From Streptomyces sp. SID13031 (GTDB taxonomy: Bacteria; Actinomycetota; Actinomycetes; Propionibacteriales; Kribbellaceae): a DNA stretch of 64,000 nucleotides. The notes below the pieces were generated by a model, which worked only from the letters and a program-made list of their open reading frames with translations, was not told where the DNA came from and searched no databases. A program made the position numbers and the translations under genes. Position 1 is the first letter of the stretch. Every line of letters begins with the position of its first letter. Of the stretch, positions 43,701-50,459 are shown piece by piece. Where the stretch lies: assembly GCF_010548305.1 (NCBI RefSeq), contig NZ_JAAGLV010000028.1, positions 1 through 64,000 of the forward strand. The letters are read 5' to 3'.

Positions 43701-44108
43701 GTGGTCGCCCCAGCGGTCGCGTTGCTCGTCGATCAACTGGACGGCCAGCGCCTGTCGCCGGGTGCGGCGGATGACGGTGAGGATTCGGGCGCGTAGGGCT
43801 GCAGGCGCATCGGAGTACAGGGCCTGTAACGCGTCGTCAGAGACCGGTACGCCGCAGCCGACGGCGGTCAGTGCACGCCCCTGGAGCTGTGGGTCGGTGA
43901 GGAGCTTGGTGATGTGCTCGACGTCGCCGGCGATCTGGGCGAGTTCGAGGCCGACGGTTCGGGCGAAGGTCTCGCCGATGTCGAGCTCGGCGATCAGCGC
44001 GGCCAGCTCGGCGGTACCACGGAGTCGGCGCGCGTGCTCGGCGATCAGCTGGACGCGTTCGCCGTACGGGAGTTCGCCGAGGGCGCTCAGCAGTTCGGTG
44101 GCTCGCAT
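40800..44108 (-). CDS. giant alpha-solenoid (HEAT-like) protein
   Basis: A 1102-residue cytosolic protein without signal or membrane helices. Nearly the whole length is made of 30-40-residue helix pairs, for example AVLDHASRTMPE, RVVELIRVAAPQY, LTDLHVDALQTLL, RAVEPFLSNDSVLLQEAALAA and AAITSVASQHLLHEP, as in HEAT or ARM repeats. Near the N-terminus HAAAGLLSSADTATVNRLLPDLGYTLTSGEWARLAARHPEAVL looks like a separate helical module. No catalytic motif was found. It probably is a scaffold. It is followed 25 bases upstream by the end of a TetR gene. Confidence 0.75.
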   Translation of the reverse strand: MRATELLSALGELPYGERVQLIAEHARRLRGTAELAALIAELDIGETFARTVGLELAQIAGDVEHITKLLTDPQLQGRALTAVGCGVPVSDDALQALYSDAPAALRARILTVIRRTRRQALAVQLIDEQRDRWGDHAAAGLLSSADTATVNRLLPDLGYTLTSGEWARLAARHPEAVLDHASRTMPEGIYRTEWWDSVGYGVVEAIDQYPERVVELIRVAAPQYDLPQPVVKVIGKLADLDPAGLLQLLTAPDRASALQRAFTPALRRRLYRLADDDLVAIGRNLWPNVAGLLSDLPPARRSTVFEGVTATIELGRTALSDKLLAVLPRRLRHEYARRMIELFQDRDPRQQWEYSAYLPFAEAFARLEPEVNQPEAGARAVVYRAVITSAGHSREPASIEQALSWATRVRNDQDPVREAVLDAAASLPPSQLTDLHVDALQTLLTDALEARDLSWLSGEALNSLAETAIRQGALGNHLALLGWGVAAQARLAEYQGEVELYGLVDGLPRGREVAVYEALRPHVEAAAARKEFELAFAVAEAFGRRGWTNTQLHDVLEQAVWSKDKSVVERATQLWLQPTATRAERTGRIIDYKVGMARWDSVWAAVTEGRTDLVDRVFAKPDKARRFDRNRPAWRVSTTALRRWLPHQHSRYAELVAAAANDTRIPEWTRAKAVSTLGRIPGAGQRAVEPFLSNDSVLLQEAALAAVVWTDQPELALPVLLAHAGDDRARVALSAASRAARFVRPSLLVETFRPVLVGEGVKVTSRKEAARLLGVLRAPGASEVLAEAWADAHRDVRAAITSVASQHLLHEPASWALLQEAVHDSPATAAMLIQRPPLSMATQYRSRYADLLIAATNRPETPTVGAALRSLAGWAPYNPAVAPVCAGFITDLANRSHNWSDAATALADIVAAGQARDELISVVRLLIRLESKPGVPNAESDRDHPARQRLTLVMAKVGGAVDWSTKQPLLDAAAELVAPEYLALRVHPLIWALDWTEPMAGLTAVADLIADRPLVIAVAAEQLRFRLHSPAHRTATKTLTPATELAATGRAVDGHLALAMVAAASDNTAWSPAWRDLLISLRNHPIPDVRYAALDLTTANEY

Positions 44109-44133
44109 GCCGACATCCTGCCGAATCGCAGAG

Positions 44134-44706
44134 TCAGGAGGGCAGATTGGCCGCCATCAGGAGTTGTGCCGCTTCGCGGGCGCGGGTCGCCGGGGCAGCC
44201 GATTCGGAGAACACCGAGGTGGTGATCGCGCCTTCGCTGAGCAGGATCAAGTAGTCGGACAGCCGCTGCGGATCAGGAGCGCCGGCCGCCGCGGCCAGCT
44301 CGGTGAGCGCGTCACGGAAGCCCGCCTTGTGCTTGCGCGCCATCTCGGCGACCGGGGGTGAGACGGTGCCGAGCTCGCCGAAGGAGTTGATGAAGGCGCA
44401 GCCGCGGAAGCTCTTCTCCAGGAACCAGTCGTGCAGGAAGTCGAAGACGGCGAGGAGGCGCTCGCGCGGATCGGTCTCGGCCTCGACGTGCTCGGCCAGC
44501 ATCGTCTTCCACTGCAGGTCGCGCTTGTGCAGGTAGGCCTCGATCAGGTGGTCCTTGGACGGGAAGAGCTGGTAGAGCCGCTTCAGCGAGACGCCGGACG
44601 CGGTCCGGATCGCGTCCATCCCGACCGACTGCACGCCGCGTTCGTAGAAGAGAGCGTCCGCCGCCGCGAGCACCTGCTGCTGCGCGGTCGCTGTGTCGAT
44701 CGTCAT
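44134..44706 (-). CDS. TetR-family regulator
   Basis: A 190-residue repressor. The HTH (residues 8-55) shows AADALFYERGVQSVGMDAIRTASGVSLKRLYQLFPSKDHLIEAYL. The ligand domain has a C-terminal stretch like the group with TetR_C_33-type segments: FDFLHDWFLEKSFRGCAFINSFGELG. AGGAAGG precedes the ATG. Divergent from an alpha/beta hydrolase, with two matching palindromes between them, it very probably represses both genes. Confidence 0.9.
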   Translation of the reverse strand: MTIDTATAQQQVLAAADALFYERGVQSVGMDAIRTASGVSLKRLYQLFPSKDHLIEAYLHKRDLQWKTMLAEHVEAETDPRERLLAVFDFLHDWFLEKSFRGCAFINSFGELGTVSPPVAEMARKHKAGFRDALTELAAAAGAPDPQRLSDYLILLSEGAITTSVFSESAAPATRAREAAQLLMAANLPS

Positions 44707-44728
44707 ATCGCCTTCCTCGGACTGGGCC

Positions 44729-44790
44729 TTGCGCTGAGAACCATCGTTCTCCTACAGTACTGGATATCGGCGGAGAACGTGCGTTCTCCG
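44729..44790 (+). promoter_or_regulatory. hydrolase promoter with two TetR operators
   Basis: TTGCGC (44729-44734), an 18-base spacer and TACAGT (44753-44758) form a promoter. Operator 1, GAGAAC-CATC-GTTCTC (44736-44751), fills the spacer; operator 2, CGGAGAACG-TG-CGTTCTCCG (44771-44790), lies just after the start of transcription. Their centres are 37 bases apart. Confidence 0.75.
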
Positions 44791-44820
44791 CATCCTGGAT
44801 CTCAGTGGAGGAGTACTTCG

Positions 44821-45759
44821 ATGACCGTTCTGGAGCCTGCCGCCCAAGCTTTCGCCGACGCGACGAGCGTCCCCCCGTTCCTGTTCCAGCTGCCGCCGGA
44901 CGAAGGTCGCAAGGCCGTCGACGACGTGCAGACCACCGACTACCCGAAGCTTCCGGTCGACGACGAGTGGCTGACCGTGCCGAACGGTGACAGCACCGTG
45001 AAGGTCCGGATCGTCCGCCCGGCCGGCAGTACCGGCCCGCTGCCCGTGATCCTCTACATCCACGGCGCCGGCTGGGTCTTCGGCAACGCGCACACCCATG
45101 ACCGGCTGGTCCGCGAGCTGGCGGTCGGCGCGGGCGCGGCCGTGGTCTTCCCGGAGTACGACCTGTCGCCTGAGGCGCAGTACCCGATCGCTTTGGAGCA
45201 GAACTACGCCGCGGCCCGCTGGATCGTTGCTTCCGGCAAGGACCACGAGCTGGACCCGAGCCGGCTGGCGATCGTGGGCGACTCGGTCGGCGGCAACATG
45301 GCGGCCGCGGTGACGCTGCTCGCCAAGGAGCGCGGCGACGTCAGCTTCAACCAGCAGGTGTTGTTCTACCCGGTCACCGACGCGTCCTTCGACACCGCGT
45401 CGTACCACGAGTTCGCCGAGGGCTACTTCCTGCAGCGCGAGGGGATGAAGTGGTTCTGGGACGCATACACCAAGGACGAGTCGCAGCGGAACGAGATCAC
45501 CGCGTCGCCGCTGCGGGCCGGCGTCGAGCAGCTCCGGGGCCTGCCGACCGCGCTCGTGATCAACGCCGAAGCCGACGTGCTGCGCGACGAGGGTGAGGCG
45601 TATGCCGCCAAGCTCCGCGAGGCCGGCGTCGACGTCACGGCGGTTCGCTTCGGCGGAGTCATCCACGACTTCGTGATGGTCGACGCCCTCCGCGTCACGA
45701 ACGCAGCCGAGGCCGCGATCACCCTCGCCGTCACGACCCTCCGCAAGGCTCTCGCCTGA
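44821..45759 (+). CDS. alpha/beta hydrolase (hormone-sensitive-lipase family)
   Basis: A 312-residue carboxylesterase. The oxyanion motif is HGAG (LYIHGAGWVFG) rather than HGGG, the nucleophile Ser is in GDSVGG, the acid is Asp in NAEADVLRDEG and the His in GVIHDFVMVD. This is the bacterial HSL (family IV) pattern. Shine-Dalgarno GGAGGAG (44807-44813) decides the ATG. Control by the divergent TetR protein suggests induction by its own substrate or a related lipophilic ester. Confidence 0.9.
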   Translation: MTVLEPAAQAFADATSVPPFLFQLPPDEGRKAVDDVQTTDYPKLPVDDEWLTVPNGDSTVKVRIVRPAGSTGPLPVILYIHGAGWVFGNAHTHDRLVRELAVGAGAAVVFPEYDLSPEAQYPIALEQNYAAARWIVASGKDHELDPSRLAIVGDSVGGNMAAAVTLLAKERGDVSFNQQVLFYPVTDASFDTASYHEFAEGYFLQREGMKWFWDAYTKDESQRNEITASPLRAGVEQLRGLPTALVINAEADVLRDEGEAYAAKLREAGVDVTAVRFGGVIHDFVMVDALRVTNAAEAAITLAVTTLRKALA

Positions 45760-45765
45760 AGGTCG

Positions 45766-46281
45766 CTAGCCGCCGACGCCTGAGCTGACCTTCTCCAGCT
45801 CGGCGTAGGCGGCCGCGAGCTTGGGCAGCGTGTAGTGCGCGTTCAAGCCACTCGGGTTAGGCAGAATCCAGACGCGAGTCTCACCGATCCGCCGCTCCTG
45901 CTCACCCATGGCGGCCTTCCGCTCGCCAAAAGCATCCCGGTACGCCGTAACCCCGACGACGGCAAGCCAGCGAGGCTGGTACTCGAGCACCTTCTTGACC
46001 AGGTTCTCCCCACCGGCAACCAACTCGGCCTTGCTCAACTCATCAGCCCGGGCCGACGGCTTGTCCACCACATTCGTGATCCCCAGCCCCAACCCCAGCA
46101 GGTCCCGCTGCTCATCCGGCCGAAACAACCGAGGCGTGAACCCGGCCTGATGAAGGGCCGGCCAGAACCTGTTCCCCGGCCGGGCGAAGTGATACCCGGT
46201 CTGCGCCGAAAGCAGCCCCGGATTAATCCCACAAAACAACACCCGCAACCCCGCCCCGACCACATCCCCCAACTCCTGCAC
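45766..46281 (-). CDS. mug: G/U mismatch-specific DNA glycosylase
   Basis: A 171-residue uracil-DNA glycosylase superfamily member of the Mug/TDG class. The N-terminal catalytic loop is LFCGINPGLLSAQTGYHFA with Asn as the active residue; the C-terminal insertion loop is ILPNPSGLNAHY. It removes uracil or ethenocytosine from mismatches. GTG 46281 follows TAGGGT by 6 bases. Confidence 0.92.
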   Translation of the reverse strand: MQELGDVVGAGLRVLFCGINPGLLSAQTGYHFARPGNRFWPALHQAGFTPRLFRPDEQRDLLGLGLGITNVVDKPSARADELSKAELVAGGENLVKKVLEYQPRWLAVVGVTAYRDAFGERKAAMGEQERRIGETRVWILPNPSGLNAHYTLPKLAAAYAELEKVSSGVGG

Positions 46282-46287
46282 CCCCGC

Positions 46288-46293
46288 ACCCTA
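46288..46293 (-). promoter_or_regulatory. -10 hexamer of a leaderless mug promoter (TAGGGT)
   Basis: On the minus strand TAGGGT precedes the GTG start by 6 bases. Confidence 0.4.
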
Positions 46294-46378
46294 ACCCCCG
46301 ACACCCAAGGCAGCACTTTGTGCGCGACCTGAGTGTTTTGAGCGGTCCGCAACGCTCACGTGGTGCACAAGGTGGCGG

Positions 46379-46413
46379 CGCCCACCGACCCCGGGGCGGT
46401 GGGGCGGTGGGCG
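46379..46413 (-). terminator. terminator hairpin after the secreted protein operon
   Basis: CGCCCACCG (46379-46387) pairs with CGGTGGGCG (46405-46413) around 17 bases, 38 bases beyond the last secreted-protein stop codon. Confidence 0.5.
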
Positions 46414-46451
46414 AGCCGTGCGGGCGCTGGGTGGGGCGTCCGCGGGTGGAG

Positions 46452-47150
46452 CTAGTCGTTCTGGTTGTTGAGGTTGGCGGGGAGTTGGGCGTTGATGCAG
46501 GCGCGGGAGACGAAGAGCCAGATGGTTTCGCCCAGGGCGTCCACCCGGATCATCGAGGCTCCGTTGTCGGCGGTGGTGTAGCGATAGCCGCCCGTGGTGG
46601 GGAGGGCGAAACCGGCCGGGTCGCGGAGGGCGCCGGTGGTGTAGGTGCTGTCGGTGAAGTAGTTGTAGTAGCCGGTGCAGGCCGACGGGTTGATCCGTAC
46701 GACGATCGCGCCGTTGCCGGTGTGGGGTGCGACGTCGAAGTCGCGGCCGAAGGTGCGGCGGTGGACCAGGCGGTCGCTCGTCGCACTGCTGCAACTGTCC
46801 GCGATCGGCGTCGAGTGTGAGGTGTTGAGCGCGCCCGGGACGAGGTAGGCGCAGAAGCTCGAGCCGTCGCCCGCGCGCCAGCGGCCGAAGTGGAAGTTGT
46901 TCGGGGTCGTGGTGCTGACGTCGAAGCGGGTACCGGCGATCGCCGTTCCCATCACGTAGCCGCACGACTTGTTGGCCAGCCAGCCGCCGGCCGGCATCAC
47001 CCCGTGGTTGTTGCAGGCGGCCGCGGGCTTCGGCACGTTGCCGATCGTCACGTACTGATTGATCGCCTGCGCGGGCTGGCTCAGCCCGACGACGGCCAGC
47101 CCACCGACGGCCAGAGCGACGAGCGCTCGCTTGATGGCAGAGGCGCGCAT
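46452..47150 (-). CDS. secreted Cys-rich protein of unknown family
   Basis: A 232-residue protein with a signal peptide cut near residue 30 (AQA). The mature part has six Cys that could form three disulfides (ACNNHG, KSCGY, SFCAY, DSCSS, SACTG, RACIN) and a beta-rich composition with GWL, NFHFGRW and GYRYTTADN. No known family was recognised. It begins one base after the stop of the SH3-like secreted protein and is third in an operon of exported proteins. Confidence 0.65.
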   Translation of the reverse strand: MRASAIKRALVALAVGGLAVVGLSQPAQAINQYVTIGNVPKPAAACNNHGVMPAGGWLANKSCGYVMGTAIAGTRFDVSTTTPNNFHFGRWRAGDGSSFCAYLVPGALNTSHSTPIADSCSSATSDRLVHRRTFGRDFDVAPHTGNGAIVVRINPSACTGYYNYFTDSTYTTGALRDPAGFALPTTGGYRYTTADNGASMIRVDALGETIWLFVSRACINAQLPANLNNQND

Positions 47151-47151
47151 G

Positions 47152-47436
47152 TCAGCAGAACCAGCCGTCTTGGACCCAGCCGTTGTGGTTGATGGTGCCG
47201 TAGGCGAACCCGTGTACCCAGCCCGGGATGATCTGGTCGATCTTGAAGGTCTCGCCGCGGTGCAGCGTGCCGGCCCGGGCGCCACCCGGCTGGGTGCGGA
47301 ACTGCAGGTCGTCGGCGCAGACGGTCTCCCGTACGCCGAGATGCCCGTTGGCGGCCTGCGCCTGGGACGTGTTGACGGCCAGCCCGACGACGACCAGCGC
47401 GGCGCCGGCGGCAGCGGTACGAAGTACTCGATTCAT
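47152..47436 (-). CDS. small secreted SH3b-like protein
   Basis: A 94-residue protein: signal peptide to about residue 28, then a 65-residue module with Cys40 near its start and Cys94 as the last residue. TVCADD, RTQP, HRGETFKI, WVHGF and NGWVQDGWFC match the plan of bacterial SH3 domains. The extracellular end of the kinase encoded at 48485-49663 has the same pattern. The ribosome site GAGGAG lies 8 bases before the ATG. Confidence 0.7.
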   Translation of the reverse strand: MNRVLRTAAAGAALVVVGLAVNTSQAQAANGHLGVRETVCADDLQFRTQPGGARAGTLHRGETFKIDQIIPGWVHGFAYGTINHNGWVQDGWFC

Positions 47437-47494
47437 TGCGGTATCTCCTCTAAGGCGGGGCGGGGTTTCAGAGAAAAAGGGGAGGGGGTGGAAC

Positions 47495-47821
47495 TCACCA
47501 GCTGTCGTAGCCGCCGATGCACTCGACCCGGATGAAGCCCCAGTCGTTCGGGCCGAAGTCCTGGATCGAGGCCCAGCCGTTGTAGACCGGGTGCTTGCCC
47601 GGCGAGTGGCCGATCTTGTCGCCGTAGCCGAGGGTGCGGATGTAGGTGACCGGGCCGGGGATCGAGAAGTTGTAGTTCTCGTACATCGTCGCGCTCTGGC
47701 AGATGTTGATCGCGTGCCGCGGGACCTCGACAGCGGTGGCGGTCGGCGCACCGGTACCGAGCGCCAGGCCGGCTGCGGCCAGAGCAGTGACGGCCAGCGC
47801 GATGGGAGCCTTGCGTGTCAT
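47495..47821 (-). CDS. small secreted SH3b-like protein
   Basis: A 108-residue protein with a signal peptide (to about residue 30, ATA) and a module bracketed by two Cys: ICQSATMYENYNF, YIRTLGYGDKIGHSP and DWGFIRVEC. It shares the Cys-to-Cys SH3-like plan with its neighbour though overall identity is low. It is the first gene of the secreted-protein operon, with an excellent ribosome site GGAGG. The gap of 58 bases to the next gene holds no clear terminator. Confidence 0.65.
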   Translation of the reverse strand: MTRKAPIALAVTALAAAGLALGTGAPTATAVEVPRHAINICQSATMYENYNFSIPGPVTYIRTLGYGDKIGHSPGKHPVYNGWASIQDFGPNDWGFIRVECIGGYDSW

Positions 47822-47898
47822 CTCAACCTCCAAGGAGTTGTAATCTGAAATGACGGTAAGGCGTGTCGCCAGAGATGGCAATAGGTGTACTCAGTGGA

Positions 47899-47904
47899 TA
47901 CGCT
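47899..47904 (+). promoter_or_regulatory. -10 hexamer of a leaderless promoter (TACGCT)
   Basis: TACGCT ends 6 bases before GTG 47911, which favours this start over the GTG at 47863. Confidence 0.45.
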
Positions 47905-47910
47905 GACCCG

Positions 47911-48474
47911 GTGAACAGCATCCGACCAGCGAGCGGCGAGGAGGCGGATCCGTACCGCAAGGGCTTCTACGGGATCGCCGAGATCGCCGAGGCGCTCGGC
48001 CTGAACCGGCAGCTGGTGACCGCCTGGCGCCGGCGCCGCAGCCATGGCATCCCGGAGCCGGACGCCGAGCTCTCGTCCGGCCCGATCTGGCGTGGCGAGA
48101 CCGTCGAGCCGTGGATCGACAAGGTCCGCGACCGGCGCGATGCCACCGCCCAGCCGATCAGCGGCGAGTTCGCACTGAAGGCCGGCCGGCGGATGCTGCG
48201 GATCGCCGCCCTGCTCCTCGAGCAGCCGATCCGGCTCCGGCTGCTGAGCCAGGCGCTGGCCGAGGCGCGCGAACTGATCCCGCTGGTCGACGAGGCCGAC
48301 GATGACCCGCTCGGGCGGGCCGTCAAACAACTGCTTGCGCCACTGCGCAAAGTTGGTGACGAACCCGCCGATCTGCTGGCTTTCCGCCAGCTCGTGCTCG
48401 CCGAGCTGGCACACCTGGAACCCCTGATCAGGATGGCAGCAGAATCCCTTCCGGATCCGGAGAGTGCGGGTTAG
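47911..48474 (+). CDS. HTH DNA-binding protein
   Basis: A 187-residue protein. The N-terminal 65 residues form an HTH of MerR/excisionase-like kind: FYGIAEIAEALGLNRQLVTAWRRRRSHGIPEPDAEL followed by PIWRGETVEPWI, as in DNA-binding proteins that read a two-helix plus wing. The remainder is helical with ALLLEQPIRLRLLSQALAEARELIPLVDEADDDPLG. It sits between the divergent secreted-protein operon and a receptor kinase. It may be the kinase's target or the operon's regulator; nothing in the sequence proves it. Confidence 0.65.
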   Translation: MNSIRPASGEEADPYRKGFYGIAEIAEALGLNRQLVTAWRRRRSHGIPEPDAELSSGPIWRGETVEPWIDKVRDRRDATAQPISGEFALKAGRRMLRIAALLLEQPIRLRLLSQALAEARELIPLVDEADDDPLGRAVKQLLAPLRKVGDEPADLLAFRQLVLAELAHLEPLIRMAAESLPDPESAG

Positions 48475-48477
48475 TGT
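48472..48477 (+). promoter_or_regulatory. -10 hexamer of a leaderless promoter (TAGTGT)
   Basis: TAGTGT overlaps the stop of the HTH gene and ends 7 bases before the GTG at 48485, making that the likely kinase start. Confidence 0.45.
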
Positions 48478-48484
48478 GCGAGCC

Positions 48485-49663
48485 GTGATCGTCGAAGTCC
48501 CTGGCTACCGCCTGGCGGAGCCGCTGGGTGCGGGTGCGACAGGGGTGGTGTACGAGGCGAGCCGACTGGCCGACGGGCAGGCCGTCGCGGTCAAACTGGT
48601 GCATCCCGAGCTGGTCGACCCGCAGTACCGTGACCGGCTTGGCCGGGAGGCGCGACTGGCCGCTGCCGTCGTCCACCCCGGGGTGGTCCGGGTCCACGAG
48701 GTGGGCGGGGAAGGCGACCGGGCCTGGCTGGTGATGGACAGGCTCAGCGGCCCGGATCTCCAGCGCCTGCTGGACGACGACGGTCCGCTGTCGTCCGATC
48801 GAGCGGTCGAAGTGATGACGCAGGTGGCCGAGGCGGTCGACGCGCTGCATCGCGCGGGCGTCATCCATCGGGACCTGAAGCCGGCCAACATCATCCTCGA
48901 CGGCGACCGGCCGATGGTCGCGGACTTCGGCGTCGCCCGGCAGTTGGTCAGCCTGGAGACGAGCACCGGTATGGACCTCAGTGGCGGCGTGGGCTGGCTG
49001 CAGAGCGGCTCGCCCTCCGGCCCGTCGCTCGGGGCGATCGCCGGAACCGTTGCCTACATGGCGCCTGAGCAATGGCGTGGCGACCCGACCTCGGCCGCGT
49101 CCGACGTCTACGCGCTCGGCGGGACGCTCTTCACCCTGCTCACCGGCGAGCGCCCCTTCAACCGCAGGACCTTGCCCGAGCTCGCGTACGCGGTCGCGAT
49201 CCTGCCCCCGCCGATGCCGAGCCTGTACGGCGTACCGGCTGCCTTCGATGAGGTGGTGCGTCGAGCGATGGCCAAGGGACCGGCGGAGCGGTATCCGAGT
49301 GCATTGGCGTTCGGTGAGGCTCTCCAGGCTGCCCTCACGGATGCGCCGGCCAAGGTCAGCCGGGTACGCCGTCGGCGGGTTGCGTTGTGGGCCGCGATCG
49401 CAGTGCCGGTCGTGGCGGCCGGTGGGGTCGGCGCGACCGTGCTCGCCCAAGGCCATGAGGAGCCGGTGGGCAAGCTGACGGTCTGCGCGCAGGACGCGAC
49501 GGTGCGGGATGCGCCGCGCAGCAAGACGGTGATCGCGAAGGTCTACCGAGGCGACGAGGTGACCCCGATCGCCCAGCGCGACGGCGATTCCTGGGTGCAC
49601 GTCAAGCTCCCGGACGGCCGGACCGGCTGGGCGCTGACCGACTTCGTCCGGCACCAGTGCTAA
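48485..49663 (+). CDS. receptor-like Ser/Thr protein kinase with extracellular SH3b domain
   Basis: A 392-residue kinase of the PknB group. The glycine loop is GAGATGVV (15-22), the ATP Lys is Lys37, the catalytic loop HRDLKPAN (Asp130), then DFG (147-149) and the APE motif. Its activation segment is unusually long (about 45 residues, with a Ser/Gly-rich insert). One membrane helix (299-321) is followed by a single SH3b domain (330-392) bracketed by Cys334 and Cys392, in place of PASTA repeats. An SH3b suggests sensing of cell-wall peptides or of secreted proteins with the same fold encoded nearby. Confidence 0.9.
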   Translation: MIVEVPGYRLAEPLGAGATGVVYEASRLADGQAVAVKLVHPELVDPQYRDRLGREARLAAAVVHPGVVRVHEVGGEGDRAWLVMDRLSGPDLQRLLDDDGPLSSDRAVEVMTQVAEAVDALHRAGVIHRDLKPANIILDGDRPMVADFGVARQLVSLETSTGMDLSGGVGWLQSGSPSGPSLGAIAGTVAYMAPEQWRGDPTSAASDVYALGGTLFTLLTGERPFNRRTLPELAYAVAILPPPMPSLYGVPAAFDEVVRRAMAKGPAERYPSALAFGEALQAALTDAPAKVSRVRRRRVALWAAIAVPVVAAGGVGATVLAQGHEEPVGKLTVCAQDATVRDAPRSKTVIAKVYRGDEVTPIAQRDGDSWVHVKLPDGRTGWALTDFVRHQC

Positions 49664-49708
49664 GTCAACCCGCGGTTGACATTCACTGATCGTCAACCTA
49701 GCGTTGAC
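49664..49708 (+). promoter_or_regulatory. paired GTCAAC-N5-GTTGAC operators over a leaderless promoter
   Basis: Two 17-bp dyads, GTCAACC-CGC-GGTTGAC (49664-49680) and GTCAAC-CTAGC-GTTGAC (49692-49708), are spaced 28 bases apart. Between and within them are -35 TTGACA (49676-49681), a 17-base spacer and -10 TAGCGT (49699-49704). The ATG follows after 7 bases. The dyads thus cover both promoter elements. Confidence 0.8.
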
Positions 49709-49711
49709 GAC

Positions 49712-50437
49712 ATGACTCCTGGACCCGATCTTCAGCAACTCATCGACACGATCCGCGAAGACGCCGGCACCGACGACGTCCTCGATCAGCTCGGCACCGC
49801 CGCGAGCACGATCAGCGAACTGACCAGCACCAGCGACGCCGCCCTCGGGTACTTCGTCGACCGCGCCCGCGGCGCCGGCAAGTCGTGGGTCGAGATCAGC
49901 GCCGTGCTCGGCGTGAGCAAGCAGGCCGCGCACAAACGCTTCGCCGACTCCTGGACGGCCGCGGCGGTTCTCGAGCGGTACACCCCGCGCACCAAGGCGG
50001 TGCTGGCCGCCGCGAAGGAGGTCGCGCGCGGCCTGAACCACCCGTTCCTCGGCACCGAACACCTGCTGCTGGCGATCTTCAGCCAGCCGGAGGCCCTCGC
50101 TACCCGAGTCCTCGTCGCTCATGGCATCACCGAGGAAGCGGTCGCCGCGGCCGTCGCTCCGCTGAGCCCGGCGAAGGGTGCTTCGAAGGACGTCGAGGCG
50201 GCGCTGTCGGCCGAGAACCCGCCGTACACGCGCAAGGCGGCGCATGTGCTGCAGGGCGCGGTCGCCGAAGCGCTCGTCCTGGGCCACAACTACGTCGGTA
50301 CCGAGCACCTGCTACTCGCCTTCTACCGCGACTCGGCTAGCGTCGCGACCGAGGTCCTGACCAGTCTCGGGCTGGACGAATCCGCTGCCAAGACGTCGAT
50401 CCAGGCTGTCCTCGAGGAGCTGACCAAGGCCAGGTAG
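49712..50437 (+). CDS. HTH / double Clp-N domain protein
   Basis: A 241-residue protein. Residues 1-95 carry a helical HTH-like region with AGKSWVEISAVLGVSKQAAHKRFADSW. Then two Clp-N repeats follow: YTPRTKAVLAAAKEVARGLNHPFLGTEHLLLAIF and YTRKAAHVLQGAVAEALVLGHNYVGTEHLLLAFYRD. Clp-N is the substrate- or adaptor-binding domain of ClpA/ClpC. Without an AAA module this protein is probably a DNA-binding sensor of damaged proteins or of Clp adaptors. It is preceded by two operators that probably bind itself. Confidence 0.85.
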   Translation: MTPGPDLQQLIDTIREDAGTDDVLDQLGTAASTISELTSTSDAALGYFVDRARGAGKSWVEISAVLGVSKQAAHKRFADSWTAAAVLERYTPRTKAVLAAAKEVARGLNHPFLGTEHLLLAIFSQPEALATRVLVAHGITEEAVAAAVAPLSPAKGASKDVEAALSAENPPYTRKAAHVLQGAVAEALVLGHNYVGTEHLLLAFYRDSASVATEVLTSLGLDESAAKTSIQAVLEELTKAR

Positions 50438-50459
50438 ATGGCCGGGTGACCCCCCTCGG

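Noticed and set aside
50438..50459. Terminator between the converging Clp-N and lipoprotein genes
   Set aside because: Only weak, interrupted pairing between GC-rich stretches was seen in the 22-base gap.
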